In this document: in pieces, positions 9,647 through 18,800 of the stretch | How positions within the stretch are numbered: the stretch's first letter is position 1 | Layout: every line of letters begins with the position of its first letter | NCBI RefSeq assembly: GCF_900103655.1 | Contig: NZ_FMXC01000007.1 | Span: 1-64,000 of the forward strand | Reading direction: 5' to 3' | Origin: Lactobacillus kefiranofaciens | GTDB lineage: Bacteria > Bacillota > Bacilli > Lactobacillales > Lactobacillaceae | Length of the DNA stretch: 64,000 nt | Translations under genes and position numbers: made by a program | Notes under the pieces: model-generated | Databases searched by the model: none | Told to the model about the DNA's origin: nothing | What the model saw: only the letters and a program-made list of their open reading frames with translations

Positions 9647-10507
9647 ATGAGTAGGAATAATGTCGCTGTTGACCAGAAAAAGACAGTAAGCAATGGCTAT
9701 AAATATTTTATGGTCTTTCTATGTATGCTGACCCAAGCAATTCCTTATGGGATTGCCCAAAATATTCAGCCGTTATTTGTTCATCCGCTCGTTAATACAT
9801 TTCATTTTACACTGGCATCTTATACTTTGATCTTTACCTTTGGGGCCGTAGCTGCTTCAATTGCTTCACCATTTATTGGTAAAGCATTGGAAAAGGTTAA
9901 CTACAAGATCATGTATTTGATTGGTATGGGTCTTTCGGCTTTAGCTTCTTTAAATGAAGACTATGCTGCCTTCCTAGATACGAAACTAACCTTAACTGAT
10001 GTTGGTTTGATCGGCTCAATGTATGGTGTTGGTTGTTTAATTGGTAATGTATCTGGTGGTGTCTTGTTTGATAAATTCGGCACAGCTAAATCAATGACCT
10101 ATGCAGCTTGCATGTACGTCTTATCAATCGCCATGCTGATTTTCGTTAGTCTGCAGCCTTATGGTGCCACTCAAAGCAGAGTAGCCGGTTATGCTTATGC
10201 GATCTTTTGTGGACTAGCAGTATTTAGCTACATGTCAGGTCCTGCCTTTATGGCAAAAGATTTGTTTGGCGCTAAAGAACAAGGGGTAATGCTAGGTTAT
10301 GTTGGTTTAGCTTACGCAATTGGTTTTGCGATTGGTGCGCCATTATTCGGCATTATTAAGGGAATGTCTAGTTTTACCGTTGCCTGGTACTTCATGCTGG
10401 CCTTTGTAATTATCGGCTTTGCCCTTTTAATTGTGGCTGTTATTCAAATTAAGAAATATCAAAAGAAATATATTGCTGAGCAAGCTGCAAAAGGCGCTAA
10501 CGCCTGA
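9647..10507 (+). pseudogene. OFA-family MFS transporter with large in-frame internal deletion
   Basis: Tandem paralogue of the preceding transporter: the N-terminal about 97 residues and the C-terminal about 187 residues align closely with it, but the middle is missing. The join is at LSALASLNEDYAAF, where the neighbour has some 160 residues (about 97-261) spanning helices 4-7 and the central loop. The frame is kept, giving a 286-residue open reading frame with about seven helices left, which breaks the two-half MFS architecture. Ribosome site GAGGGACG before ATG. Probably not a working carrier, although it could still be translated. Confidence 0.75.
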
Positions 10508-10519
10508 GGAGGAAAGACT

Positions 10520-11287
10520 ATGTGTACAGGATTAAGATTTACAGATGATCAAGGTAATCTATACTTTGGTCGCAACTTAGATGTAGCACAGGATTATGGT
10601 GAAAAAGTTATTATTACCCCTAGAAACTATCCTTTGCCGTATAAGTTTTTGCAGGATACGAAGACTAAAAAAGCTGTTATTGGGATGGGAATCGTTGTTG
10701 ACGGCTATCCATCATATTTTGACTGCTATAACGAAGACGGTTTAGGAATTGCCGGTTTGAATTTCCCTCACTTTGCGCAATTTAGCTCAGGCCCAGTTGA
10801 AGGGAAGACCAACCTGGCTTCTTATGAAATCATGCTCTGGGTAACCGAAAACTTTTCAACCGTTGAGGAAGTTAAAAAAGCTTTGAAGAATTTAAACTTA
10901 GTCAACGAAGCAATTAATTCTTCATTTCCAGTTGCTCCGCTTCATTGGATCATTAGTGACCAAAATGAAGCAATTGTGGTAGAAGACTCAAAACAATATG
11001 GTTTGAAAGTCTTTGAAGATAAGTTAGGTGTTTTAACTAATAGTCCTGATTTCAATTGGCATTTGACCAATTTAGGCAATTACACTGGCTTAAATGTTCA
11101 TGATGCCAGTGTTGAAAATTGAAATGGTCAAACTGTGACACCTTTGGGCGTTGGCACTGGCAGCTTAGGTCTACCTGGTGATAGTATTCCTGCCGACCGT
11201 TTTGTTAAGGCAGCATACCTCAATGCTAACTATCCAGTAGTAACTGGTGAAAAAGCTAATGTCGCTAAGTTTTTTAATATTTTAAAA
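10520..11287 (+). pseudogene. bsh: bile salt hydrolase (choloylglycine hydrolase), inactivated
   Basis: Family Ntn hydrolase that would cleave glycine or taurine from conjugated bile salts. The N-terminal part is well kept: nucleophile Cys2 (MCTG), Arg18 and Asp21 in GRNLD, the conserved NEDGLGIAGLNFP and LTNSPDFNWHL blocks. The frame is cut at codon 201 by TGA at 11120-11122, where the family has Trp (TGG); it then continues in the same frame with VGTGSLGLPGDSIPADRFVKAAYL. Similarity to bile salt hydrolases stops at FFNILK (11287), so the last about 60 residues of the usual 316-325 are gone and the frame runs into the fumC promoter. Two independent lesions make loss of function near certain. 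Confidence 0.93.
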
Positions 11288-11311
11288 TGTAACCGCATTA
11301 TCTTAATTTTA

Positions 11312-11340
11312 TTGAAAAAGAAAGCTCTTACAGGTATTAT
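11312..11340 (+). promoter_or_regulatory. fumC promoter with cre-like spacer
   Basis: TTGAAA at 11312-11317, a 17-base spacer and TATTAT at 11335-11340 form a good sigma-A promoter. The spacer holds AGAAAGCTCTTACA (11319-11332), which matches the cre consensus at 12 of 14 positions. It sits directly behind the truncated end of the bile salt hydrolase remnant. Confidence 0.6.
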
Positions 11341-11395
11341 AAAAGGTGATTGAAAATTAATGAAAACCTTATATCACTTAATAAGGAGGAAAATT

Positions 11396-12799
11396 ATGAG
11401 CGAAGAAGAATATCGTATTGAGAGTGACACTATTGGTCCCGTTAAGATTCCTAAAGATGCATTATGGGGTCCTCAAACTGAGAGAAGTCGCAATAACTTC
11501 CCGAGTGGTGAAAGAATGCCACTGCAAATCATTCGTGCTTTTTTACACTTAAAGAAAGCAGCCGCTGAATCAAACGTTGAAGTAGGGGATGAGTCTAGAG
11601 AAAAAGGTGAAGCAATTGAAGATGCTATTGATCATCTTTTAAAGTTGAACGATACAGACTTGCGTAAAGACTTTCCACTTCATGTTTTGCAAACTGGTTC
11701 AGGTACGCAAAGCAACATGAATGTCAACGAGGTTGTTGCTAATTTAGCTAATAAATTGCATCATGGCTTAGAAATTTTACCAAACGATGATGTTAACCGT
11801 GGTCAATCATCTAATGATACTTATCCAACAGCTATGAATATTGTTGCAGTGGAAGTATTAGACAAGCTTGAGCCAGCTATTCAGCACTTAATCGATGAAT
11901 TAGTGATCAAAGAGAAAAAGTACTGGAAGACTGTGAAAGTAGGACGTACTCACCTTCAAGATGCAACGCCTTTGACTTTTGGGCAAGAAGTTTCTGGTTA
12001 CATTTCAGCTTTAAAGCATGATCTAGCATATATTCAAGAATTGAAGCCGACTCTTTATGAACTGGCTATCGGCGGCACCGCAGTTGGTACTGGTTTGAAT
12101 GCTGCACCAGGTATGACTGAAAAAATTGCTGGCAAATTGTCCGAAGTTTATGGTCATGAATTTAAGGTTAAGACCAACAAGTTCTGGGGCTTAGCTCACC
12201 ACTCTGGCCTTGACGTGATGCACGGTGCTCTCAAGACTTTAGCTGCTGATATGTTTAAGATTGCCCAAGACATTCGTTTGCTTGCTTCTGGTCCTCGTGC
12301 TGGTTACCATGAATTAAATATTCCGGCTAATGAGCCAGGCTCAAGTATCATGCCAGGTAAGGTTAACCCAACCCAGGCTGAAGCTGTAACAATGGCTGCC
12401 GCTAAAGTCTTTGGTAATGATACTACAATTACCTTTGCCTGCTCACAGGGTAACTTTGAAATGAATGTCTTCAAGACTGTTTTAATTGCTGCCTTCCTTG
12501 ATTCATGTAACATTTTGACGGGGACGATTACCGGCTTTGCCGACAAGATGATTCATGGCTTGACTGTCAACGATGAACGCATGGATGAATTATTGGAGAA
12601 TTCATTGATGACAGTTACTGCTTTGTCACCACACATTGGCTATCATGCTGCGGCCAAGATCGCTCAAGCTGCAGATAAAGAAGGTACGACCTTGAAAGAA
12701 GCTGCCTTAAAGAGTGGTAAAGTGACAGAAGAACAATACGATGAGTGGATGGACTACATGAAGATGACTAACGTTGATAAGTCCACTCCAGAAGAATAA
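11396..12799 (+). CDS. fumC: fumarate hydratase, class II
   Basis: Interconverts malate and fumarate in the cytoplasm. The 467-residue protein belongs to the fumarase/aspartase superfamily and carries TGSGTQSNMNVNEV, the second conserved region GRTHLQDATPLTFGQE with its His, and the signature GSSIMPGKVNP with the flexible SS loop. Length fits FumC. ATG at 11396 is preceded by a perfect AAGGAGG; an in-frame ATG at 11360 lacks such a site. The next gene is a fumarate reductase-like flavoprotein 12 bases downstream, so the pair most likely runs malate to fumarate to succinate. Aspartase is an alternative in this superfamily but the sequence blocks favour fumarase. Confidence 0.95.
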   Translation: MSEEEYRIESDTIGPVKIPKDALWGPQTERSRNNFPSGERMPLQIIRAFLHLKKAAAESNVEVGDESREKGEAIEDAIDHLLKLNDTDLRKDFPLHVLQTGSGTQSNMNVNEVVANLANKLHHGLEILPNDDVNRGQSSNDTYPTAMNIVAVEVLDKLEPAIQHLIDELVIKEKKYWKTVKVGRTHLQDATPLTFGQEVSGYISALKHDLAYIQELKPTLYELAIGGTAVGTGLNAAPGMTEKIAGKLSEVYGHEFKVKTNKFWGLAHHSGLDVMHGALKTLAADMFKIAQDIRLLASGPRAGYHELNIPANEPGSSIMPGKVNPTQAEAVTMAAAKVFGNDTTITFACSQGNFEMNVFKTVLIAAFLDSCNILTGTITGFADKMIHGLTVNDERMDELLENSLMTVTALSPHIGYHAAAKIAQAADKEGTTLKEAALKSGKVTEEQYDEWMDYMKMTNVDKSTPEE

Positions 12800-12811
12800 T
12801 AGGGAGAAAAT

Positions 12812-14188
12812 ATGCCTAATAACGAAGAATTAAAGAAAAAATATGATGCAGTTATCATCGGTTCTGGTGGTACTGGTTTAACTGCTGCATTGCAAGCACG
12901 TGAACTCGGTTTAAATGTAGTTGTTTTAGAGAAAAATGGTAAAACTGGTGGCAATACCAATCGAGCTTCTAGTGGGATGAACGCTTCAGAATCACTAGTT
13001 CAACTGAATGAAGGGATTATTGACAACAACCGCGATTTCTATGAAGAAACTTTAAAAGGTGGCGGTTTGTTAAATGACCGTGCCATGCTTAAGTATTTTG
13101 TGCGCCATTCAGCAATCGCCATTAGCTGGCTGATGAAATATGGCGTTCGGTTGACTGATTTAACTATTACTGGAGGGATGAGCAGAAAGAGAGCTCACCG
13201 TCCTGGCTCCATGGAACCAGTTGGCTTTTATTTGACTTCGCGTTTGACCACGCAAGTTAAAAAGCAAGGCGTTAATATTTTTACCAACGCTAGAGTAACT
13301 AAGCTTTTACAGGATAGTAAGGGCAAGGTTAATGGCGTGGTTGTAGACACCGATGACGGTGAGAAGACCATTAAGGCTCAAGCGGTCTTATTAGCAACTG
13401 GTGGTTTTGGTGCTTCAAAAGAAATTATCAAGAAGTATCGACCGGATTTAGTTGACTACAAGACGACTAATCAACCAGGCGCTACTGGTGATGGCTTGAA
13501 ATTGGCTAAAAACGTTGGAGCACAACTAATGCAAATGAACTTTATTCAGGTGCACCCAACCGCTAATACCGACAATCCTCACGTTTACTTAATTGGTGAA
13601 GGTCTGCGTGGTGAAGGTGCCATCTTGGTCAACAAGAGCGGCCAACGTTTTGTCAATGAATTAAGCACGCGAAAGATTGTATCTGATGCAATTACTTCAT
13701 TACACGAAGATGGCGCATATTTGATCTTTGATTCTGGTGTACGTGGTCACTTCGCTGCGGTAGAATTTTATGATCATATTGGATTGGTTAGGCATGGCGA
13801 TAATTTAGCTGATTTGGCTAAAGAAATTGGTGTTGATCCGGCAAACTTGGAGACAACTGTGGCTGACTGGAATAAGGCAATTGAGAGTCATAAGGATAAA
13901 GAGTTTGGTCGAACAACTGGGATGGATCGTGCCATTGATCGTGGTCCATACTATGCTATTCATATTCATCCAGCTATTCATTACACGATGGGTGGTATCC
14001 ATATTAATACTGAAACCCAAGTCTTGGATACTAATGGTAATGTAATTAAAGGATTGTATGCGGCTGGTGAAGTTTCTGGTGGACTTCACGGTAATAACCG
14101 AATTGGTGGTAACTCAATTGCTGAAACAGTTATTTTCGGTCGTCAAGCCGGTATTCAAATGGCTAAGTTTGTTCGTGAAAACAAGTAG
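12812..14188 (+). CDS. fumarate reductase flavoprotein (FAD-binding)
   Basis: Probably reduces fumarate to succinate with FAD as cofactor, regenerating oxidised carrier. The 458-residue protein starts with the Rossmann GSGGTGLTAAL fold and GGNTNRASSGMN, and has residues that align with the catalytic centre of flavocytochrome c fumarate reductases: an Arg in NKSGQRFVNE, a His in HYTMGGIHIN and an Arg in GNNRIGGNS. It lacks heme-binding and FMN-attachment domains, so it is a single soluble flavin module; the electron donor is unknown. GGGAGAAAAT ribosome site, 12 bases after fumC. Related 3-ketosteroid or urocanate-type reductases share the fold, but the fumC partner favours fumarate. Confidence 0.85.
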   Translation: MPNNEELKKKYDAVIIGSGGTGLTAALQARELGLNVVVLEKNGKTGGNTNRASSGMNASESLVQLNEGIIDNNRDFYEETLKGGGLLNDRAMLKYFVRHSAIAISWLMKYGVRLTDLTITGGMSRKRAHRPGSMEPVGFYLTSRLTTQVKKQGVNIFTNARVTKLLQDSKGKVNGVVVDTDDGEKTIKAQAVLLATGGFGASKEIIKKYRPDLVDYKTTNQPGATGDGLKLAKNVGAQLMQMNFIQVHPTANTDNPHVYLIGEGLRGEGAILVNKSGQRFVNELSTRKIVSDAITSLHEDGAYLIFDSGVRGHFAAVEFYDHIGLVRHGDNLADLAKEIGVDPANLETTVADWNKAIESHKDKEFGRTTGMDRAIDRGPYYAIHIHPAIHYTMGGIHINTETQVLDTNGNVIKGLYAAGEVSGGLHGNNRIGGNSIAETVIFGRQAGIQMAKFVRENK

Positions 14189-14218
14189 GATGCTGATGAT
14201 CAAATAAATAGTGTCTAA

Positions 14219-14239
14219 TGTAAGCGCTTAGTGTATAAT
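14219..14239 (+). promoter_or_regulatory. promoter with cre-like site of the MDH/LDH-family gene
   Basis: TGTAAGCGCTTAGT (14219-14232) matches the cre consensus at 12 of 14 positions and contains the palindromic TAAGCGCTTA; a TATAAT box follows at 14234-14239. The operator lies in the spacer, where bound CcpA would block polymerase. Confidence 0.65.
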
Positions 14240-14287
14240 GATCATGTAAATAAACAGTTAATAACTTTGAAAGGACTAATATAACTT

Positions 14288-15217
14288 ATGAGTAGAAAAG
14301 TATTTCTTGTTGGTGATGGTGCTGTAGGTTCAACTTTTGCAAATGATTTATTGCAAAATGCTACTGTTGATGAATTAGCAATTTTTGATGTTGCTAAGGA
14401 TCGTCCAGTTGGTGACTCAATGGATTTAGAAGATATTACTCCATTTATGGGTCAAACTGATATCCACCCAGCTGAATACAGCGATGCTAAGGATGCAGAT
14501 GTATGTGTAATTACTGCTGGTGTGCCAAGAAAACCAGGTGAAACTAGATTAGACTTAGTTGCTAAGAATGTTAAAATCTTGAAGAGCATTGTTCAACCAG
14601 TAGTTGAATCAGGCTTTAAGGGTGTCTTTGTTGTTTCAGTTAACCCAGTAGATATTTTAACCACCTTAACTCAGAAATTATCAGGCTTCCCTAAGAGTCG
14701 CGTAATTGGTACTGGTACTTCACTTGATTCAATGCGTTTACGGGTTGAACTTGCTAAGAGATTAAATGTGCCAGTTGCTAAGGTTAACTCCATGGTTTTG
14801 GGTGAACATGGTGATACTAGTTTTGAAAACTTTGACGAATCCATTGTTGATGGTAAGCCATTACGTGACTACTCAGAGATTAACGATGATGTTTTAAGTG
14901 AAATCGAAACTGACGTCCGTAAGAAGGGTGGCAAGATCATTGGCAACAAGGGTGCAACTTTCTATGGTGTTGCAATGATGCTTACTCAAATCGTGAGTGC
15001 TATTTTAAACAACCGTTCAATCTGCTTACCATTATCAGCTCCAATTAATGGCGAATATGGTATTAAGCATGATCTTTACTTAGGTACTCCAGCCGTAATT
15101 AATGGTCAAGGAATTGAACAAGTTATTGAAACTAAGATTTCTGATGCTGAACAAGCTAAAATGACCAACTCAGCTGATAAGATGCAAGAAGTCTTAGATG
15201 GAATTAAATTAGATTAA
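14288..15217 (+). CDS. LDH/MDH-superfamily dehydrogenase, predicted malate dehydrogenase
   Basis: NAD-dependent 2-hydroxyacid dehydrogenase of the L-lactate/malate family, 309 residues. Visible: GDGAVGS nucleotide loop, Asp34 for NAD, Asp147 and Arg150 in LDSMRLR, and the catalytic His174 in LGEHGD. The decisive substrate position is Arg81 in GVPRKPGETRLD. L-lactate dehydrogenases have Gln there (Gln102 in the standard numbering), and Gln102Arg is the classical change that turns Bacillus LDH into a malate dehydrogenase. Most of the body is LDH-like, so automatic annotation would say L-lactate dehydrogenase, but I predict oxaloacetate as substrate. Next to fumC and fumarate reductase this gives oxaloacetate to succinate. 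Own promoter with cre, own terminator. Confidence 0.8.
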   Translation: MSRKVFLVGDGAVGSTFANDLLQNATVDELAIFDVAKDRPVGDSMDLEDITPFMGQTDIHPAEYSDAKDADVCVITAGVPRKPGETRLDLVAKNVKILKSIVQPVVESGFKGVFVVSVNPVDILTTLTQKLSGFPKSRVIGTGTSLDSMRLRVELAKRLNVPVAKVNSMVLGEHGDTSFENFDESIVDGKPLRDYSEINDDVLSEIETDVRKKGGKIIGNKGATFYGVAMMLTQIVSAILNNRSICLPLSAPINGEYGIKHDLYLGTPAVINGQGIEQVIETKISDAEQAKMTNSADKMQEVLDGIKLD

Positions 15218-15261
15218 TAAAAAGCTCCTCACCAAGCTAATTGATTAGAGGTTGGAATTAG

Positions 15262-15296
15262 GATTAGGTGATTTTTGATCACTTAATCTTTTTTCT
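15262..15296 (+). terminator. terminator of the MDH/LDH-family gene
   Basis: Stem GATTAGGTGAT / ATCACTTAATC with one G-U pair, 5-base loop and a T-rich tail. Confidence 0.8.
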
Positions 15297-15376
15297 TTTC
15301 TAATGGCTTATTCCGGCTGAACTTGGCTTATAATGATAATTAAGTATAGAAAATTTAGGATGGTTGAAGAATAAGT

Positions 15377-17123
15377 ATGTCTCTGTTTAAAAAAGAAAGA
15401 AACAAAGCAATAGTTAACTTTATAGATATAGATAATGGATCTGCTCAACTAGCTAGCTCAGGCGAGTTGAATGGAGAAGCAGGGCAAAGGATTGTATATG
15501 ATAGTCAAGCTCAAATTAATAGCTTAGAGCAGCAAGGATATGTATTAGAGAAAAATAATTTTAATCCAAATGGAGAAACGCCATTTTTTGGAAAGCAAAC
15601 AGAATATGTAATTTCTTTTAAGCATCAGAAAATAGCAATTACTCATCCTGATGAGAAATCAGGTATTACGTCAGCTGATTTGAAGAAAGTTGGACAACAG
15701 ATTGTGCACTATGATGGTGCTGCTAATCGAACACCACAAGATAGCGTTAATCAAGTTGTTTTTAGGCGGACAGTGCTAGTTGATCGAGTAACTGGACAAA
15801 AGAAGATGCAGCCTTGGCAGCCTGCTGAGCAAAATTTCTTGATGGTTTCTACACCTGAAATTCCCGGATATATTGCTCAACATGCTTATGTTGGCGGTGA
15901 AAGCGTTACGCCATTAGACTGCAACCGTAATTATGAGGTAACCTATGAGATTAATCATGCACCCTCAAGCAATCAGCAAAAAGTTGAAATTAAATGAGAT
16001 TAAATATGTTGATCTAAGTAATGATAATGAAGAAATTACTACCGATACACTAGTAGGCGAGCCGAATGCCGTAGTTAATTATGATCCCCAGGAAACGGTT
16101 GCTAAGTTAAAGCAGCAAGGATATCTATTGATCAATAATGGTTATAATCCTAATCAAGAAATTCAATTTTTTAGTAATAATGACGATTATGTTCCTACTT
16201 TTATTATGACCATGAAGCGTTCGGTTGTTCTGGTTGATGCAGATCATCCTACCAAACTTATTCCTAAAAGAGAGTATGCTAAGCAGATTCAACTGATTGT
16301 TAGCTATAGTGGTGCTGGTGAGTTGACCCCACCTGACAATATTCAAACAATTAATTTAACTAGAAAACTTCAGATTAATGAAGCTAGTGGTGAGATTATT
16401 AAATCTAGTCCTTGGCAAGCTGACCAAGAAAAGTTTAATGATGTTCAGGTCCCATTAATTCCGGGCTTTCATGCCGATAAAAACAAGATTGCGGGGATGA
16501 AAAGCAAGATCTCTATCGAAAAAGTAGTGAAGTATCAAGCTAATGGTAGAATTATCCCAATTGATGCAGAAGGCAATGAAATTCCTAATGCCAAGCAACC
16601 AATTTATAAGACTGACGGATATGATCCTACCAAAGTAGAAGCTGGTATTATCTTGCCTGTAATTAAGGACTACAGTTGCGATTTAGTAACTATTACTCCA
16701 AAGGATCCCGCCAAAAATACTAAGGTAGTTTATCAACCAGTGAAACAAGATGATAATGTACTGGTAATTAAAGTAGGCCAGCAAAAGGCGAAAAAAACTA
16801 ATACAAAGAAGAAAGCAAAAGTTGAGCCTAAATCTCAACCTCAAACTAGAACAAAGTCTCAGAAAAAGCCGATCCAGATGGCAGTGGTCAATTTTATTGA
16901 TTTGGATCAAAATGGTAGGCAGTTAACATCTTCTGGTATCTTGAAAGGTTATGCTGGCAGCAGCATTAACGCTTTATATAGTACTAAAATACCACTTAAA
17001 ATTATTAAACAGGCAGGTTATCATATTGTCTTTAACAATTTTGACATCCCAGATACGGTGCAAAAATTTGGTGATCAGCCATCAATCGTCCAGATTTTTA
17101 CCATTGGCCTAAGTCGAAAATAA
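15377..17123 (+). pseudogene. MucBP-like repeat protein without signal peptide, frameshifted
   Basis: Two overlapping open frames (15377-15997 and 15945-17123) form one gene broken by a single-base shift near 15990: the first ends NHAPSSNQQKVEIK, the second resumes with EIKYVDLSND. Together about 580 residues with three copies of a module that begins like VNFIDLDQNGRQLTSSG (N-terminus, after the break, and near the C-terminus) and linker units with YSGAGELTPPDN, typical of mucus-binding (MucBP/Mub) repeats. Between repeats 2 and 3 is a Lys-rich linker. There is no signal peptide at the N-terminus and no LPxTG or other anchor at the end, which is unusual for this repeat type. Function unknown; the intact ancestor may have been an intracellular or a truncated adhesin-derived protein. 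Confidence 0.75.
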
Positions 17124-17126
17124 ACT

Positions 17127-17156
17127 AAAAGAGTGAATGAGTTTTCACTCTTTTTT
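17127..17156 (+). terminator. terminator after the MucBP-repeat gene
   Basis: Stem AAAAGAGTGAA / TTCACTCTTTT with a run of six T. Confidence 0.85.
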
Positions 17157-17235
17157 GGTTGCAGAGCAAATCAAAACACTGTATGATTAAGATATTAATA
17201 AAAAATTAAAGAGATTAATAAAATCGAGGTAAAAT

Positions 17236-18552
17236 ATGACAGTTATTTCAGAGCAAGAATTAGCTGAATTTTCAGCTAATTTCAATTCTAATAAGAAGAA
17301 TGAGGTGGCTTCTCGTGCCGCTCGTCGTAGTGGTCTGCTTGAAGCATCATTTAATGACCGTGTATCAGAACGCTTGAACCATGTATTTTCAACTGAGCTT
17401 GATATTGGTGGCGTTACTGATCAAAAGCATTCTGGACGTTGTTGGGAGTTTACTACGTTGAATGTTTTGCGTCATTATTTTGGTAAGGAGAACAAAGTTA
17501 AGAATTTCACTTTTTCACAAGCTTATAATTTCTTCTGGGACAAGATTGAACGTGCTAATGCTTTTTATGATGCGATTATTCGCTTAGCAGATCATCCTTT
17601 GACAGATCGTCATGTTCGAGCTTGGCTAGAATTTGCTGGTGAAGATGGTGGTCTTTGGACAATGGCTATTAATTTGGTTAAAAAGTATGGCGTAGTGCCT
17701 TCATATGCAATGCCAGAGAGTTTTAATACCAACAATACTACTGCTTTAGCTGAAAATCTTGCTCGCAAGGAACGAAAAGATGCTCTTGTTTTACGTAAAT
17801 TGGTTAATGAAGGCAAGCAGGATGAAGCTGAAAAAACTAAGAAACAATTCTTAAATGAAGTTTACCGAATGGTAGCTGTAGCTCTGGGAGAACCACCTAA
17901 GAAATTTGATTTGGAATACCGTGATGATGATAAAAAATATCATTTAGAACGCGATTTAACGCCACAAGCTTTTGTACAAAAATACTTTAAAGATTTTAAT
18001 TTTGACGATTATGTAGCTTTGTCTAATATTCCTAATCATGAATATAACAAGGTCTACCATTTGCCACTTTATGATAATGTCGCTGGTGGCGATCAAGTAA
18101 AATATTTAAATGTGCCAAGTGAATATCTAGCTCAAGCTGCTGTGGCTCAACTTAAGTCAGGTGAAGCAGTCAGCTTTGGTAACGATGTGTTAAAGCAAAT
18201 GGAGAGAAAGACAGGTTTTCTGGATACTGATTTGTATAAGACTGATCAGTTATTTGATGTTGATACGCAGATGAGCAAGGCAGATCGTTTGAATACTGGT
18301 GAAGGTTTTGCCACGCACGATATGACCTTAGTTGGTGTTGATGAAGATAATGGTCATATTCGTAAATGGAAGGTAGAAAATTCCTGGGGTGACAAGTTTG
18401 GTCACAAGGGCTTCTATGAAATGAGCCAGGCTTGGTTTGAACAATACGTCTATGATGTAATTGTAAAGAAAGAATTTTTACCAAAGGAATTACAAAAGTT
18501 GGTTGATCAACCAGCAATCGATGTAATGCCTTGGGATAATTTTGGTGAATAA
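17236..18552 (+). CDS. C1-family cysteine peptidase (PepC/PepE/PepG type)
   Basis: Cytoplasmic papain-like peptidase of the bleomycin hydrolase family, used by lactobacilli to break down casein-derived peptides. The 438-residue protein has the catalytic Cys in SGRCWEF, the His in THDMTLVGVDED and the Asn in KVENSWGDKFG. Aminopeptidase C normally has an aromatic or aliphatic residue after the Trp; here it is Glu. The N-terminus (SEQELAEFSANFNSN) and the C-terminal end (VMPWDNFGE) look closer to the lactobacillus PepE/PepG endopeptidase branch than to PepC, but aminopeptidase against endopeptidase activity cannot be decided by eye. Single gene with an ATCGAGGT ribosome site and a strong terminator. 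Confidence 0.9.
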   Translation: MTVISEQELAEFSANFNSNKKNEVASRAARRSGLLEASFNDRVSERLNHVFSTELDIGGVTDQKHSGRCWEFTTLNVLRHYFGKENKVKNFTFSQAYNFFWDKIERANAFYDAIIRLADHPLTDRHVRAWLEFAGEDGGLWTMAINLVKKYGVVPSYAMPESFNTNNTTALAENLARKERKDALVLRKLVNEGKQDEAEKTKKQFLNEVYRMVAVALGEPPKKFDLEYRDDDKKYHLERDLTPQAFVQKYFKDFNFDDYVALSNIPNHEYNKVYHLPLYDNVAGGDQVKYLNVPSEYLAQAAVAQLKSGEAVSFGNDVLKQMERKTGFLDTDLYKTDQLFDVDTQMSKADRLNTGEGFATHDMTLVGVDEDNGHIRKWKVENSWGDKFGHKGFYEMSQAWFEQYVYDVIVKKEFLPKELQKLVDQPAIDVMPWDNFGE

Positions 18553-18577
18553 TAAATAACCTCTATATGAAGTTAAG

Positions 18578-18608
18578 GGATCTAGCAAAAAAGGCTAGAT
18601 CCTTTTTT
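18578..18608 (+). terminator. terminator of the cysteine peptidase gene
   Basis: Perfect 9-bp stem GGATCTAGC / GCTAGATCC followed by six T. Confidence 0.92.
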
Positions 18609-18669
18609 GTTGGAAAAATAAAACTTAAAATTATCAAAAATAGCCTATAAATTTAAATAATTTAAAATT

Positions 18670-18702
18670 TGTAACCGCTTAACGCCTTGATAAGTGTATA
18701 AT
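18670..18702 (+). promoter_or_regulatory. promoter with cre-like site of the RraA-citT unit
   Basis: TGTAACCGCTTAAC (18670-18683) matches cre at 12 of 14 positions and overlaps the expected -35 region; TATAAT lies at 18697-18702. About 100 bases of leader follow before the first gene. Confidence 0.6.
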
Positions 18703-18800
18703 ATTAATTGTGAGTTGAAACAATTTTGAAGTTAAAAATTGTTTTAACAAAGTAGAGGATAACTGTCTTGAATCAAAAACAAGAAGGGGAGAAATATTCT

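Noticed and set aside
13827-14045. 72-codon plus-strand frame inside the fumarate reductase gene
   Set aside because: Alternative frame of a clearly coding stretch; low-complexity hydrophobic sequence and no ribosome site.
14288-15217. Reading the gene as L-2-hydroxyisocaproate dehydrogenase
   Set aside because: The loop around residue 81 keeps the RKPGETRLD pattern of LDH/MDH enzymes and lacks the substrate-loop sequence of known L-HicDH proteins.
18170-18517. 115-codon minus-strand frame inside the cysteine peptidase gene
   Set aside because: Covers the catalytic His/Asn region of the real gene, is rich in His/Gln/Ser as expected for a shadow frame, and lacks a start signal.
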